A stretch of 64,000 bases of DNA from UBA1275 sp002323515 (GCA_964007875.1 CAXGAH010000007.1:1-64000), one strand, 5' to 3'; positions 8,535 to 19,400 are shown, numbered from the stretch's first letter. Numbers and translations: made by a program. Notes: generated by a model from the sequence alone, not told the origin.

Positions 8535-9149
8535 TTGTTGAAAATACTACAGAGTAGTTCCGTTATTAGCATAGTACAGTTTTACAATCATAAAATTCAT
8601 CTTCCTCACACCTTATTTATTACACGATGCAAACTAAAAAAAGTTCCAGTCTATCCGTTACAGTTGTTAGGAATCAATTACTCGATATTCAGCCTTAAGG
8701 CCCCTCAGGTTCTAGTGTGTCAAGATCCACAATATCCGTCATTTATGCAGCTGCCTTATTGAGTGTCGAGCAGATACTCAACGAGGATAGGCAACTACGT
8801 TCACCGCATCACTCGGCCTCGCACAGCCAGTTACTTGGAGGGCGTAGATTGCTTAAGCCTGGAGATATGTCATTGGCACATATTGGAATTTTACTCTTAG
8901 ATGAATGACTCATCGTCCTTTGATCCACACGAATGCTCAAATGGATGCGAGCGAATATGACCGAAGTTGTACCATATCGAGTGATGGAGAACAATTAATG
9001 AAGTATGCCGTTTAAAACTCTCACTAAGTACTAGGGCCTAAATACAAATCTTAAGAGTTTCACGAACCATAGTAGACTTGGAGGGTATTCCACAGGTTTG
9101 CGCACATCATTTAGCCGAAGCCATTCAGTTTAGAAGCTTAGATCGGTAA
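8535..9149 (+). pseudogene. Degraded comM/yifB-family ATPase gene
   Basis: Conserved blocks of a ComM/YifB (Mg-chelatase-like AAA+) protein survive in order but in three frames. Frame 2 (8699-8908) reads GPSGSS, a ruined Walker A without its lysine, then LRSPHHSAS, LLGG, KPGDMSLAHIGILLLDE and a TGA. Frame 1 (8923-9015) reads IHTNAQM and EQLMKYAV, then TAA. Frame 3 (9018-9149) reads LSLSTRA, an internal TAA at 9039, ILRVSRTIVDLEG, then HHLAEAIQFRSLDR and TAA at the natural C-terminal position. Around 150 residues of the ATPase core are missing between LLLDE and IHTNAQM. The 5' limit is uncertain; 8535-8690 may hold a decayed N-terminus. Intact homologues act in DNA uptake and branch migration. 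The flanks 8349-8534 and 9150-9324 hold nothing else recognisable. Confidence 0.85.
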
Positions 9150-9324
9150 AAAGGGGTTTTGTAGTGGAAGATATTGAGTACGAATATCAATAGATTTAGT
9201 CTTAGCCGTAGTGAAGTAAGGTTTAGTTATGGTAAAAGTGTAACCAAATCCTATGAGCTACTTCCAAGGCTTAGCAACCATTGTTGATTATTGAATCTTT
9301 TAGTCCATCTCGGGTACTCATCCT

Positions 9325-11862
9325 TTGCCTTTATTTGTAGACATTGCTTTTGCTTCGGCGCCACGCCAACTCTATACTTACCGGGTTCCGGAGGAATTAT
9401 GTGAGCAGGTATCCATAGGTAAAAGGGTTTGGGCACCTTTTCGAAATTATAATGCAATAGGGATGGTGGTGCGTATTCATGAGGAGGAACCATCTTTTGA
9501 ACTCAAAGCAATTCGGAAGGTACTAGACACCGAAGCTATTTTGGAAGAATCCTTACTTAAGCTTACTGAATGGATGCATCGTTTTTACTATTGTAGTTGG
9601 GGAGAAGCTATTCAAGCGGTACTGCCTAGTGGGCTTAATATGGTGTCCAAGCAGTACGTTCGAGCAGTTTCCTTAGTTTCCCAGTCAGAACCTAAAAAAG
9701 GGCTTAATTCAAGGTTTAAATCAGGATTTACGTCAGGCTCTAAGTCAGAGGATACCACGAATTCCGTTGCAGGTTCTAAGGCTATTAGCGAACTCACAGA
9801 GAAAGAAAAAAAACTATGGGACTGGGTAGGGTCTTTAGCCGAAGAACCGACGGCAGAAGAGCTTCGAAAAAAAAGCAGAGCTCAGGGAGATTTGGGTGTT
9901 TTAAACAGGTTGATCAAAAAGGGGTGGTTAGAAATTTGGGAACAACCTGAGATTAAATCTAAGGAGGCTAAAGAAACCTGGTGGGATTGGAAAGATGAAG
10001 AGGCTAAGGTTAAGGCAGCAGCTTATGTACCCTCCGAAAGACAATATAAGTGGGAACGAGCGCTCAAGACGGTACAAGAGCAAGAGTTACCGGCTCGTCA
10101 TCAAGACCTTAGAACACTGGTGTATGTTGGGGCATCGGAGCTTCGATCATTAGCTGAAAAAGGATATCTGATCAAGTTTGAAAAAAATCGTTTTGAAATG
10201 CAGGCGCAACAACTCTCCTATGATCCTTCGGCAATTAATGCACTTAACAAAGAACAGCGTATAGCAACCGATGCCATAGTGAAACAGCTAGTGGACCAAA
10301 AGTTTAGCCAGTTTTTGCTATATGGCATAACCGGAAGTGGGAAAACGGAGGTCTATATACATGCCATAAAAAAGGCTCAAGAGTTAGGTAAAGGGGCCAT
10401 TGTCTTGGTGCCAGAAATTGCCCTGACTCCTGGTACCGTAGCTCGGTTCTATAAAATTTTTGGGGAAGATATCGCTGTCTTTCATAGTCAACTAAGTGCA
10501 CCTGAGCGCCTATCTGCATGGAATGCACTTAAAAATGGAAAAAAAAGTATTGCTATTGGACCTCGCTCAGCCTTGTTTGCTCCCATTCAACCATTAGGGC
10601 TTATCATTATAGACGAAGAGCATGACTCTTCCTATAAACAAATAAACCCGGCACCCCGCTATCATGCTAGAGAAACGGCTATTATGCGAGCACATATTGA
10701 AGACGTCGTTGTGGTCGTGGGTTCAGCTACGCCTAGTTTACAAACGCTACACAGGGTCGCGAAAGATAAAGTAGCTATGCTTCGCTTAACCCAACGGCAT
10801 GCTGAGGCCACCTTACCGGTAGTTCAAATGTTGGATCTTAAACAATACAAGTCTGCGATGAAAGGCCCTATGGCAGTGCCTACCTATTTAGCGGTAAAAG
10901 AAGCCCTTGAGCGAAAGGAGCAAGTGATTTTACTCCTCAATAGGCGAGGTTTTGCTTCCTATCTTCAATGCGAGGACTGTGGCCATATTCCAATGAGTCC
11001 AGATTGTTCGGTAAGTTTGACGCTTCATAAGCGTAAAGGGATGCTTTTATGCCATTATTCCGGTTATGCACGACGGATAGATACCCATTGTGAGGCCTGT
11101 GGATCATCTAACTTAAATGAATGTGGTTCAGGTACTCAACAGGCGGAGGAACAAATTGAGACGTTGTTTCCCAAGGCTAGAGTTGCCCGATTCGATCGTG
11201 ATAGTACATCCAAAAAAGGCGCTCATGCTAGAATTTTAGAATCATTTGGACGAGGTCACGCCGATATTTTGGTAGGTACACAAATCGTTGCCAAAGGCTT
11301 GGACTTCTCCAACGTGACTCTTGTAGTGGTGCTCGATGCGGATACCGAACAAGCATACCCCAGTTTTCAATCCTCAGAGAGGTTGTATCAGCTTCTCTCA
11401 CAGGTTGCAGGTAGATCGGGTAGAGGGCAAAAGCTAGGTAGGGTGTTTATTCAAACTCGTCAACCTGAACAGCCTGCCTTATATTTTGTACCTAGTCACG
11501 ATCATGAGGGTTTTGCTCGCCATGAAATGGCTTTGCGAAAACCCTTGGATTATCCTCCATTTTCCAGACTTATAAAATGTGTGCTAAAAGGATCCGATAA
11601 CGAATTGGTTTCGGCTGCTTCTATGGCTTTGTTTCAGGCATGGCAACAGGTAGTACCGCAATGGTCTCTGTTAGGACCATCTCCGGCGCCCATTGAATGG
11701 ATGCAAGGTCATTATTATTGGGAACTCATGGCCAAAGTAGACCCAGAAAAAGGTGCTCACTATATGGAGGCTATGTTAGACCAAGTTTTGGAAGTCTACG
11801 AATTATCCTTTCCTGATCACCGTTCGGTTCGAATGAATATCCATGTAGATGCGATACGATAG
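9325..11862 (+). CDS. priA: Primosomal protein N' (replication restart helicase PriA)
   Basis: An 845-residue superfamily 2 helicase that reloads the replisome at collapsed forks. The N-terminal DNA-binding domain (FVDIAFASAPRQLYTYRVP) is followed by a low-complexity linker around residues 115-160, Walker A GITGSGKTEVY, DEEH, GSATPS, and the helicase C-terminal motifs GTQIVAKGLDF and QVAGRSGRG. The zinc region has the canonical spacing (3, 6, 3, 15, 3, 10, 3), but two of the eight cysteines are serines: Ser558 (AGT) and Ser579 (TCC). Cys549, 552, 561, 576, 589 and 592 remain. The start is a TTG, since no ATG or GTG exists between the upstream in-frame stop at 9301 and the first conserved residues. 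Confidence 0.95.
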   Translation: MPLFVDIAFASAPRQLYTYRVPEELCEQVSIGKRVWAPFRNYNAIGMVVRIHEEEPSFELKAIRKVLDTEAILEESLLKLTEWMHRFYYCSWGEAIQAVLPSGLNMVSKQYVRAVSLVSQSEPKKGLNSRFKSGFTSGSKSEDTTNSVAGSKAISELTEKEKKLWDWVGSLAEEPTAEELRKKSRAQGDLGVLNRLIKKGWLEIWEQPEIKSKEAKETWWDWKDEEAKVKAAAYVPSERQYKWERALKTVQEQELPARHQDLRTLVYVGASELRSLAEKGYLIKFEKNRFEMQAQQLSYDPSAINALNKEQRIATDAIVKQLVDQKFSQFLLYGITGSGKTEVYIHAIKKAQELGKGAIVLVPEIALTPGTVARFYKIFGEDIAVFHSQLSAPERLSAWNALKNGKKSIAIGPRSALFAPIQPLGLIIIDEEHDSSYKQINPAPRYHARETAIMRAHIEDVVVVVGSATPSLQTLHRVAKDKVAMLRLTQRHAEATLPVVQMLDLKQYKSAMKGPMAVPTYLAVKEALERKEQVILLLNRRGFASYLQCEDCGHIPMSPDCSVSLTLHKRKGMLLCHYSGYARRIDTHCEACGSSNLNECGSGTQQAEEQIETLFPKARVARFDRDSTSKKGAHARILESFGRGHADILVGTQIVAKGLDFSNVTLVVVLDADTEQAYPSFQSSERLYQLLSQVAGRSGRGQKLGRVFIQTRQPEQPALYFVPSHDHEGFARHEMALRKPLDYPPFSRLIKCVLKGSDNELVSAASMALFQAWQQVVPQWSLLGPSPAPIEWMQGHYYWELMAKVDPEKGAHYMEAMLDQVLEVYELSFPDHRSVRMNIHVDAIR

Positions 11863-11902
11863 GCAGGATATAGAGTGTTATTCGTCCTATGCAATAAAGT
11901 AA

Positions 11903-11926
11903 AAAGGGTGTTACATTGCACTCTTT
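11903..11926 (+). terminator. Possible weak hairpin terminator after priA
   Basis: An 8-bp stem with one G-T pair (AAAGGGTG at 11903-11910, CACTCTTT at 11919-11926) has an 8-nt loop. Flanking TGCAATAAAG and CTTTATGCA could offer an alternative, longer pairing. Only a CTTT run follows, so termination would be weak. Confidence 0.35.
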
Positions 11927-11960
11927 ATGCAACAGTGTAGATTAATTAAGTACATCAGGC

Positions 11961-12785
11961 ATGCAGGATTATGAATTTATAGATGGTAGTCGGCTTTCAT
12001 CGGTAATCGAAGCCCTGATTTTTGCTAGCAACGAACCCATGAGTGCATCTAAGATTCGCACGATCATTGTTGATAATGAGCAAAACATCGAAATTTCGGA
12101 ACAAACGGTGGATGAATTTGTTCAACTGCTAAACGAGCGTTATGAACATAGTGGAAGCAGTTTTCGCATTGAACGGATTGGTGGTGGATATATGTTTTTG
12201 ACTCAAAAAAAGTATCACTATTGGTTAAGTATTTTTCAGCATGAAAATGCCTACAGAAAATTATCGCAATCAGCAATAGAGACCTTGGCTATTGTAGCGT
12301 ATCGGCAACCTATTACCAAACCAGAAGTAGATCAAATTAGAGGGGTAGATTCCGGTTATATATTGCGTCAGTTAATGGAAAAAGCCCTCATAGTGGTAGC
12401 TGGGAGGGGAGATGGTCCCGGGAAGCCTTTATTATACAAAACCAGCCCTCATTTTTTAAGACATTTTGGATTGAATTCGGTACAGGATTTACCCAAACCC
12501 AGAGAAATTGAAGAGATTCTAAAAGACGATGATATGGCCGAACATCGGCAATTACTTATGTCAAAGCAGCTAATGTTTGAGGCTGAGGAAGAAGACCGGA
12601 TCGAGTTGAAAGGGGATATATATGAAGATTCTGAGGGTAACAGTACTCCCACAAATGAAATGGATTTTGAAGAACAAGTCGACTCTCACGATGAGCTTGA
12701 AAATGGACTAGAAACATCAACCAGTGAATCACAAAAAGCCTCGTCAGCTAGTGAACCAAACGAAGCTACTACAGAGGATAACTAA
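11961..12785 (+). CDS. scpB: Segregation and condensation protein B
   Basis: A 274-residue ScpB, the winged-helix kleisin-associated subunit that works with SMC and ScpA in chromosome condensation. The core (residues 10-190) shows the family pattern: VIEALIFASNEPMS near the start, SSFRIERIGGGYMFLT, LSQSAIETLAIVAYRQPITK, the VDQIRGVDSGYILRQLMEK block and GRGDGPGKPLLYKTSPHFL. From about residue 190 a long acidic, low-complexity tail extends beyond the usual ScpB end. scpA is not adjacent. The rluB-type gene begins 2 bp after its stop, so the two are co-transcribed, an arrangement common to scpB in many bacteria. Confidence 0.95.
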   Translation: MQDYEFIDGSRLSSVIEALIFASNEPMSASKIRTIIVDNEQNIEISEQTVDEFVQLLNERYEHSGSSFRIERIGGGYMFLTQKKYHYWLSIFQHENAYRKLSQSAIETLAIVAYRQPITKPEVDQIRGVDSGYILRQLMEKALIVVAGRGDGPGKPLLYKTSPHFLRHFGLNSVQDLPKPREIEEILKDDDMAEHRQLLMSKQLMFEAEEEDRIELKGDIYEDSEGNSTPTNEMDFEEQVDSHDELENGLETSTSESQKASSASEPNEATTEDN

Positions 12786-12787
12786 CT

Positions 12788-13609
12788 ATGAGTCTACGTT
12801 CGATTCCCAAAAATGGGGAACAATTCCGACTAAATAAATTCATTGCCCAATCGGGTCTGTGTTCAAGGCGAGAAGCCGATGAACGCATCGCCAATAGTGA
12901 GGTTACTGTGAATGGAAATTTAGTTACGGAAATGGGTTTTAAAGTAACTATGGATGATAAGGTAGAGGTAAAAGGTAAAGCGTTAAATCCTGAGCCACTC
13001 GTATATCTTTTACTTAACAAGCCCAAAAATACTATCACCACCATGTCGGATGAACATGGCCGGAATACCGTCATGGATAAAATTGAGCATGCCACGGGTT
13101 ATAGGGTTTATCCCGTTGGACGATTGGATAGGAATACTACAGGCTTGTTATTACTAACAAATGATGGAGACTTGGCGCATCGACTCATGCATCCTTCTTT
13201 TAAAGTCCGAAAGACCTATGAGGTAGTGAGTGAACAACCTTTGACCGATGCGGAATTAGCCGGTTTTCAGAAAGGTATTCCACTGGATGATGGTGTTGCC
13301 AAAGCTCACAAAGTTCACGGGTTTGCTGATGCATCAGATCGTATTCAATTGTCTGTATTTGAAGGTAGGAACCGCCTAATTAGGCGAATGGTCGAGTATT
13401 ATGGAACCGAGGTGACTAAGTTAAAACGAATTGAATATGCAGGCTTAGATTTAAAGGGAGTGCCTCCAGGACGTTGGCGGTTTCTTCGTGACAAAGAGAT
13501 TGTGGATTTGCGTGTCTTGGTTAAACTTAAACCATTGGAAAAAGCGGTTACCGTAAAAAAAACAGCGAAGAAGATCCCAAAAAGAAAGAAAAAGCGTAAA
13601 AAGCGTTAA
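12788..13609 (+). CDS. rluB: RluB-family 23S rRNA pseudouridine synthase
   Basis: A 273-residue pseudouridine synthase of the RsuA/RluB/RluE/RluF group. An N-terminal S4 RNA-binding domain (RLNKFIAQSGLCSRREADE, residues 14-32) is followed by the catalytic domain with LLNKPKN, the catalytic Asp in GRLDRNTTGLLLLTNDG, and EGRNRLIRRMVEYYG. Members of this group modify large-subunit rRNA; the exact uridine cannot be told from sequence alone. The last 25 or so residues are a strongly basic lysine/arginine tail (KKIPKRKKKRKKR) that probably adds RNA affinity. It is co-transcribed with scpB. Confidence 0.9.
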   Translation: MSLRSIPKNGEQFRLNKFIAQSGLCSRREADERIANSEVTVNGNLVTEMGFKVTMDDKVEVKGKALNPEPLVYLLLNKPKNTITTMSDEHGRNTVMDKIEHATGYRVYPVGRLDRNTTGLLLLTNDGDLAHRLMHPSFKVRKTYEVVSEQPLTDAELAGFQKGIPLDDGVAKAHKVHGFADASDRIQLSVFEGRNRLIRRMVEYYGTEVTKLKRIEYAGLDLKGVPPGRWRFLRDKEIVDLRVLVKLKPLEKAVTVKKTAKKIPKRKKKRKKR

Positions 13610-13888
13610 TTCGATCGCCGAAGGTTTTTACATTCAACCTGGACTTATTTTATTAGCATAGCCTGTTTTAATCTTTTTTACATTTGATGTGCTTGCTATC
13701 TAGGCCTAAGCTACTAATTTTGAAACCTTGATTGCACTGTAGTATATTAAGTAAAAATATGGGATGCTCTTGTTCATTTGATTGTGCTTGACAAGCTACC
13801 ATGTTTTATTATCTGAAATACTCAACGTGTTGAATCATACAAGAATTTGAATTTCAATTCATTGTTAAATATAACGAAACCCATTAGC

Positions 13889-16369
13889 ATGAACTACGGT
13901 AAACCAACAATATGGCGCTTAGCTATATTATTCATAGTGTCAACATTCACGTTCTCGGCTTGTTCGACCTTTAAAAAAGCAGAAGCGCCAAAACCTACGG
14001 CTAGCGCTCCAAAACCACCTTCCAAAAAAGGAGACATGAAGGCCTTTTCCGAGGTAATAACGGATAAAGCGATATCTGATGAAGGGGTGTTTACTGTTCA
14101 TAAAGTAGATGGCAAATACTATTTCGAGATTCCAATGGAAATGCTCGAGCGAGAAATGCTGTTGGTTAGTAGAGTAGCAGGAACAACACAAAACTTAAGC
14201 TTTGGTGGGGCCGGACAAAAGGCTCGTTCTCAGCAGGTGATTCGTTGGCAACAAAAAGAGAAGAAAATACTCCTACGTCATGTTTCATACTCGAGTGTAG
14301 CTGATGCGGATGATCCAGTTTATAATTCTGTTAAAAACAATAATTTCGAACCTGTAGTTGCTACCTTTAAGATCGAAACCATGAGCGATGATAGTTCCTC
14401 TATCGTGATTGATGTATCTGGTCTATATACCTCTGACGTACCTTTGTTAAGTGGAATGAGTTCATTTCAGCGTAGAAATTTTCAGGTAAGAAGACTAGAT
14501 GGCTCAAGAACCTTTATCGAACGGATGGCCAGTTACCCAGAGAATTTAGAAGTACGACATGTGTTAACCTATGATGCAGCAAATCCACCAGATGATGCTA
14601 CAACTGGAACAATTTCTTTAGAAATGAATCAGTCAATGATTCTACTGCCAGAAGAACCTCATACACCTCGAAATCACGATATGAGAGTAGGCTATTTCTC
14701 GATTTCTCAATATGATTATAGTTCAGAAAAACATCGAGCAGATCAAAACAGATATATTACTCGTTGGAAATTAGTTCCATCAGATAAAGAAGCATATCTG
14801 AGAGGTGAGTTAGTTGCGCCAGAAGAGCCCATTATATATTATTTGGATCCAGCAACCCCTGAAAAATGGAGAAAATACCTCATTCAAGGAATCGAAGATT
14901 GGAATATAGCTTTTGAAGCGGCAGGGTTCAAAAATGCTATTATCGGTCGTGAGGCTCCAACTCCAGAAGAAGATCCTGAGTTTTCACCAGAAGATGTTCG
15001 ATACTCGGTTATACGCTACATTACCAATCCTATCCAAAATGCACAAGGTCCACATGTGCATGACCCAAGAACGGGTCAAATCTTAGAAAGTGATATTTTA
15101 TGGTATCATAACGTGATGAACCTATTACGGAACTGGTTCTTTATACAGACAGCCGCGGTGAATACAGATGCTCGAAATGTAGATTTTGATACTGAATTAA
15201 TGGGTGAGTTGGTCCGCTTTGTATCTGCGCATGAGGTTGGTCACACATTAGGTTTACCACATAATATGGGTTCTAGTGCTGGCTATACAGTTGAACAATT
15301 GCGCGACCCGGAGTTTACAAACACCCACGGGGTAGCCCCATCGATTATGGATTATGCGCGATTCAATTATGTCGCACAACCAGGCGATGGCGTTACAAAT
15401 TTCTTCCCAATGGTAGGAGAATATGATGTTTGGTCGATCAATTGGGGGTATAGATGGTTTCCCGACGTGGAAGAAGCTGATGATGAAAATGAAATTCTTC
15501 ATAACATGATAATGGCTAATGGCGACGATCCACTTTATTTCTTTGGGTATGCTAATGGTTCTGATCCTCGTTCACAAACTGAAGCTATAGGTGATGATGC
15601 GATGGAAGCCAGTGAATTAGGGATTGCAAATTTGGAGCGTATCACTGGCAACCTCATTGAGTGGATAGAAAAACCAGGTCAGGACTATGATGATTTAGCC
15701 GAGCTTTACAGTAATGTTATTTCACAGTGGAGACGATATATGGGGCATGTTACTACCTATATTGGAGGTGTATACGAAACCTACAAAACATTCGATCAGG
15801 ATGGGGTTGTCTACGAAGTTGTGGATGAAATAGATCAGCGACGATCAATGAAGTTTCTCCAAGAATATGCCTTCTCTACGCCAACCTGGGCATTTAACAG
15901 AGACATATTAGACCGAATTAATGAATCTACCGCTGTCGAAACTTTTCGCTCAGCACAGTCAGGTGTACTTAATGGGGTGCTAAATCCAGCCAGAATCGCT
16001 CGTTTAACCGAAGCAGAAACTCGTACTGACGCCGATACCTATACTCTTTTTGAGATGATGGATGATTTGCGCAATGGTATATTTAGTGAATTACGTTCCA
16101 ATGAAAATATAAATGTACATCGCCGGCACCTACAACGAGCCTTTCTAGAGCGAATGGAGTATATGATGACCCAAGAGCCATCAGGATTCTTTAGCTCACG
16201 TGTAGATGTAAGTCAATCTGATATCAGACCAGCCGTACGTAATCAGCTAACTTTATTACGCAGAGATTCTGAACGAAGAATCAGTGCAGGTAATATAGAC
16301 CGGGCTACTCGTGTACACTTGCAAGATACCATCGCCCGAATTGACAACATTCTTGATGAGAATGATTAA
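13889..16369 (+). CDS. Secreted zinc-dependent metalloprotease (DUF5117/DUF4953 type), lipoprotein
   Basis: An 826-residue protein from the ATG at 13889. A TTG 42 bp upstream would add 14 residues but spoils the signal peptide. The N-terminus is a lipoprotein signal ending TFSAC. The body carries the metzincin zinc site HEVGHTLGLPH (His448, His452, His458, catalytic Glu449) and a downstream Met-turn candidate SIMDYARFNY. The flanking layout matches the large Bacteroidota zinc metalloproteases with DUF5117/DUF5118 and DUF4953 regions. It probably degrades proteins or peptides at the cell surface. The 13610-13888 interval in front shows no gene. A strong terminator follows, so it is monocistronic. 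Confidence 0.9.
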   Translation: MNYGKPTIWRLAILFIVSTFTFSACSTFKKAEAPKPTASAPKPPSKKGDMKAFSEVITDKAISDEGVFTVHKVDGKYYFEIPMEMLEREMLLVSRVAGTTQNLSFGGAGQKARSQQVIRWQQKEKKILLRHVSYSSVADADDPVYNSVKNNNFEPVVATFKIETMSDDSSSIVIDVSGLYTSDVPLLSGMSSFQRRNFQVRRLDGSRTFIERMASYPENLEVRHVLTYDAANPPDDATTGTISLEMNQSMILLPEEPHTPRNHDMRVGYFSISQYDYSSEKHRADQNRYITRWKLVPSDKEAYLRGELVAPEEPIIYYLDPATPEKWRKYLIQGIEDWNIAFEAAGFKNAIIGREAPTPEEDPEFSPEDVRYSVIRYITNPIQNAQGPHVHDPRTGQILESDILWYHNVMNLLRNWFFIQTAAVNTDARNVDFDTELMGELVRFVSAHEVGHTLGLPHNMGSSAGYTVEQLRDPEFTNTHGVAPSIMDYARFNYVAQPGDGVTNFFPMVGEYDVWSINWGYRWFPDVEEADDENEILHNMIMANGDDPLYFFGYANGSDPRSQTEAIGDDAMEASELGIANLERITGNLIEWIEKPGQDYDDLAELYSNVISQWRRYMGHVTTYIGGVYETYKTFDQDGVVYEVVDEIDQRRSMKFLQEYAFSTPTWAFNRDILDRINESTAVETFRSAQSGVLNGVLNPARIARLTEAETRTDADTYTLFEMMDDLRNGIFSELRSNENINVHRRHLQRAFLERMEYMMTQEPSGFFSSRVDVSQSDIRPAVRNQLTLLRRDSERRISAGNIDRATRVHLQDTIARIDNILDEND

Positions 16370-16386
16370 TAAAATTTTATTTTATG

Positions 16387-16417
16387 AAGTCTCCTGTGGT
16401 CCAGGAGACTTTTTTTT
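16387..16417 (+). terminator. Rho-independent terminator after the metalloprotease gene
   Basis: A perfect 10-bp stem (AAGTCTCCTG at 16387-16396, CAGGAGACTT at 16402-16411) with a 5-nt loop is followed by a run of seven further T residues to 16417. It lies 18 bp after the stop codon. Confidence 0.95.
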
Positions 16418-16473
16418 CACATTTATAGTAGGTCAACAGCGCCTATAGTTTTTCTAACCAAACTCTTCTGAAT

Positions 16474-19400
16474 ATGAAAGTCTTACAACGAATTTTTCTT
16501 TTTAATGTAGCCTTAGTTGTTACTCTGTCTACAATGCTAACTGCTCAGCAGGTAGATATGGAATTATTGAAATCCATAGAGCCCCGTAATATTGGACCAG
16601 CAGGGATGTCGGGGAGGATTACCGCCATCGATGTAGTAGAATCTAATCATGACATCATGTATGCTGGTTCTGCATCTGGAGGTATTTGGAAATCGATGAG
16701 TGGTGGAGTAGCCTGGGAGCCAATATTTGATGATTATGGCGTGGCTTCTATCGGTGCAATCGATATTTACCAAGCCAGTCCAGATATTGTTTGGGTGGGC
16801 ACTGGCGAAGGTAATCCCCGTAACTCTCAGACTTCAGGCGCTGGTGTATACCGTAGTTTAGATGGAGGGCGTAGTTTTGAATTTACAGGTCTAGAGGGGG
16901 TTCGTAATATCCATCGAATCATTGTACATCCTACTGACCCAAATACTGTTTGGGTTGGTGGACAGGGTGATGCATGGGCCGACAGCGAGCATCGTGGTGT
17001 GTACAAAACAACCGATGGCGGTAAAACATGGGACAAAATTCTTTATGTGAACAGCCGTACGGGTGTTGGTGATATGGTGATGGATCCAAGCAACCCCAAC
17101 AAAATATTGGTAAATATGTGGGAGTTTCGTCGTTGGCCTTGGTTTTTTAAATCTGGTGGTGAAGGTTCCGGAATGTTTATGACTTTAGATGGTGGTGAAA
17201 CTTGGAACGAAATCACTGACGAGGATGGAATGCCAGAAGGGGAATTAGGAAGAATGGGGATCGCATTTTCATCCTCTAAACCAAACATTGTGTATGCAAT
17301 CATCGAGTCCAGTGCAAACGCTATTTACAGAAGTGAGGATGGTGGTTTTAGTTGGGAGTTACGCCAGACGGTTAAAGATGATTCCGATGTAGGAAACCGA
17401 CCTTTCTATTATTCTGAAATCTATGTAGATCCATTTAATGAAAATCGAGTCTTTAGTATCTTTACTTATATGTCTGTAAGTGAGGATGGAGCGAAAAGCT
17501 TTGAAAGTCTTTATCCTTTCTACAACTGGGTTCACCCAGATCACCATGCTTTTTGGATGAGCCCAACAAATCCTGGTTTTATTGTTCAAGGAAACGATGG
17601 AGGACTTAATATTTCACATGATGGCGGTATAACATGGCGCTTTGCTGAAAATATTCCTGTTGGCCAGTATTACCATGTTAACGTAGATATGGAAATCCCT
17701 TATAATGTATACGGTGGTATGCAGGATAATGGTTCATGGGAAGGTCCTGCTTACGTGTGGAGAGATGGGGGAATTCGAAACGCGTATTGGGATGAGTTAT
17801 TTTTTGGAGATGGTTTTGATGTGATGATGGATCCAAGCGATTCTCGATATCTTTATGCGATGTCACAACAAGGTAATGTGGGACGAGTTGATCGAAAGAC
17901 CGGAACCGCCCGCTTTGTTAAACCAACCCATCCCGATGGAGAAAATTTACGGTTTAACTGGAATGCGGCCATCAATTTTGATCCTTTTGATGAGGAGACC
18001 ATCTATTTTGGCAGCCAATATGTACACATAAGTACCGATCGAGGAGAGAGTTGGACCATTATATCTCCTGATCTAACTACAAACGACACCACAAAGCAAA
18101 TGCAGCACGAGAGTGGTGGGTTAACCATGGACGCTACCGGTGCTGAAAATCATACCACTATCCTGGCCATTGAGCCTAGCCCGGTTGAAGCAAATGTTAT
18201 TTGGGTAGGTACGGATGATGGTAACATTCAAATAACCACCGATGGAGGAGAAAATTGGACCAATACCGCTGATAATTTCAAAGATATTCCTGAGGGTAGT
18301 TATGTGGCTCAGGTAAAAGCATCTCGTTTTAACGCAGGTGAAGCGGTAGCGGTTATCAATAATTATCGCCGTGGAGACTGGACACCTTATTTAGTGCATA
18401 CCACCAACTATGGGAAAAAGTGGACCAATATTGTTGAGGGTAAAGGCCTAGAAGGGTATGCTCTTTCTTTTGTGCAGGATTTAGTTGAATCAAATCTTAT
18501 GTTTGTAGGGACTGAGTTCGGACTTTACTTCACCATAGATGGGGGAGATAATTGGACTAGATGGACCAATGGGTACCCAACCGTTTCTACCTATGACATG
18601 GTTATTCATCCACGTGAACATGACCTTGTAATTGGTACGTTTGGTCGCTCTTTTTGGGTATTTGATGATATCCGGCCACTTCGAGAATTAGCAGCTGCGG
18701 GATTAGACGAGCTGAATAAACCAATAAAAGTCTTTAGTAGTCCAAATGCGTATTTAGCAAACTGGCGTCAAGCAATGGGAACTCGTTTTGCTGCCGACGC
18801 TATGTATTCAGGTGATAATAGACCTCGAGGCGCCATGATCACGTATTCGGTGAATAGAGAGTTGTCCAAAAAGTCTGAAAAAGCGGATGCTCCTGCTAAT
18901 AGCAGTCGTTCATGGGGAAGAAGAGAGTCGGATGAGGAGCAAGTTAAAGTGGCTATCTTCAATGAATCAGATGAAAATATTCGCAATTTTGAGGTAACTC
19001 CAGAGCACAATGGTGTAAATCGTATGCAATGGGGTCTAGATCGTAAAGGAATGCAGCGTCCATCGCGCAGAGCTGTTCGTCCAAACATGCCAGAACCCCG
19101 AGGTGGGAGTGTATTGCCAGGTACCTATAAAATTGTCATGAGCTACGCTGGTAGTAAAGATTCAACTATGGTTACCGTGCATTATGACCCTCGAATTGAG
19201 ATGCCGATGGAAGCTTTGGAAGCCACAGCTGAATTAGAAGATGAGGCGGGTACGCTGGGCGCTGAATTAGCTGAAGCCGTTCAATCTCTAGTAACAGCAG
19301 AATCCATTATGAAGGTGAATAAGGGTCTAATAGATGCAGATCCAAGGTCTGCTGATGAACTCAAAGCAGTTCGTGATGCTCATAAAGCAACAACCGAGGA

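Noticed and set aside
8535..8762. Open frame of 75 codons as a separate small gene
   Set aside because: Its end overlaps the comM remnant in another frame and part of it (GINYSIF) fits the segment before Walker A. It is better read as part of the pseudogene.
13789..13811. Sigma-70-like promoter (TTGACA ... TATCTG) before the metalloprotease gene
   Set aside because: The -10 match is poor, and the promoter consensus of this phylum is uncertain, so it was not listed as a feature.
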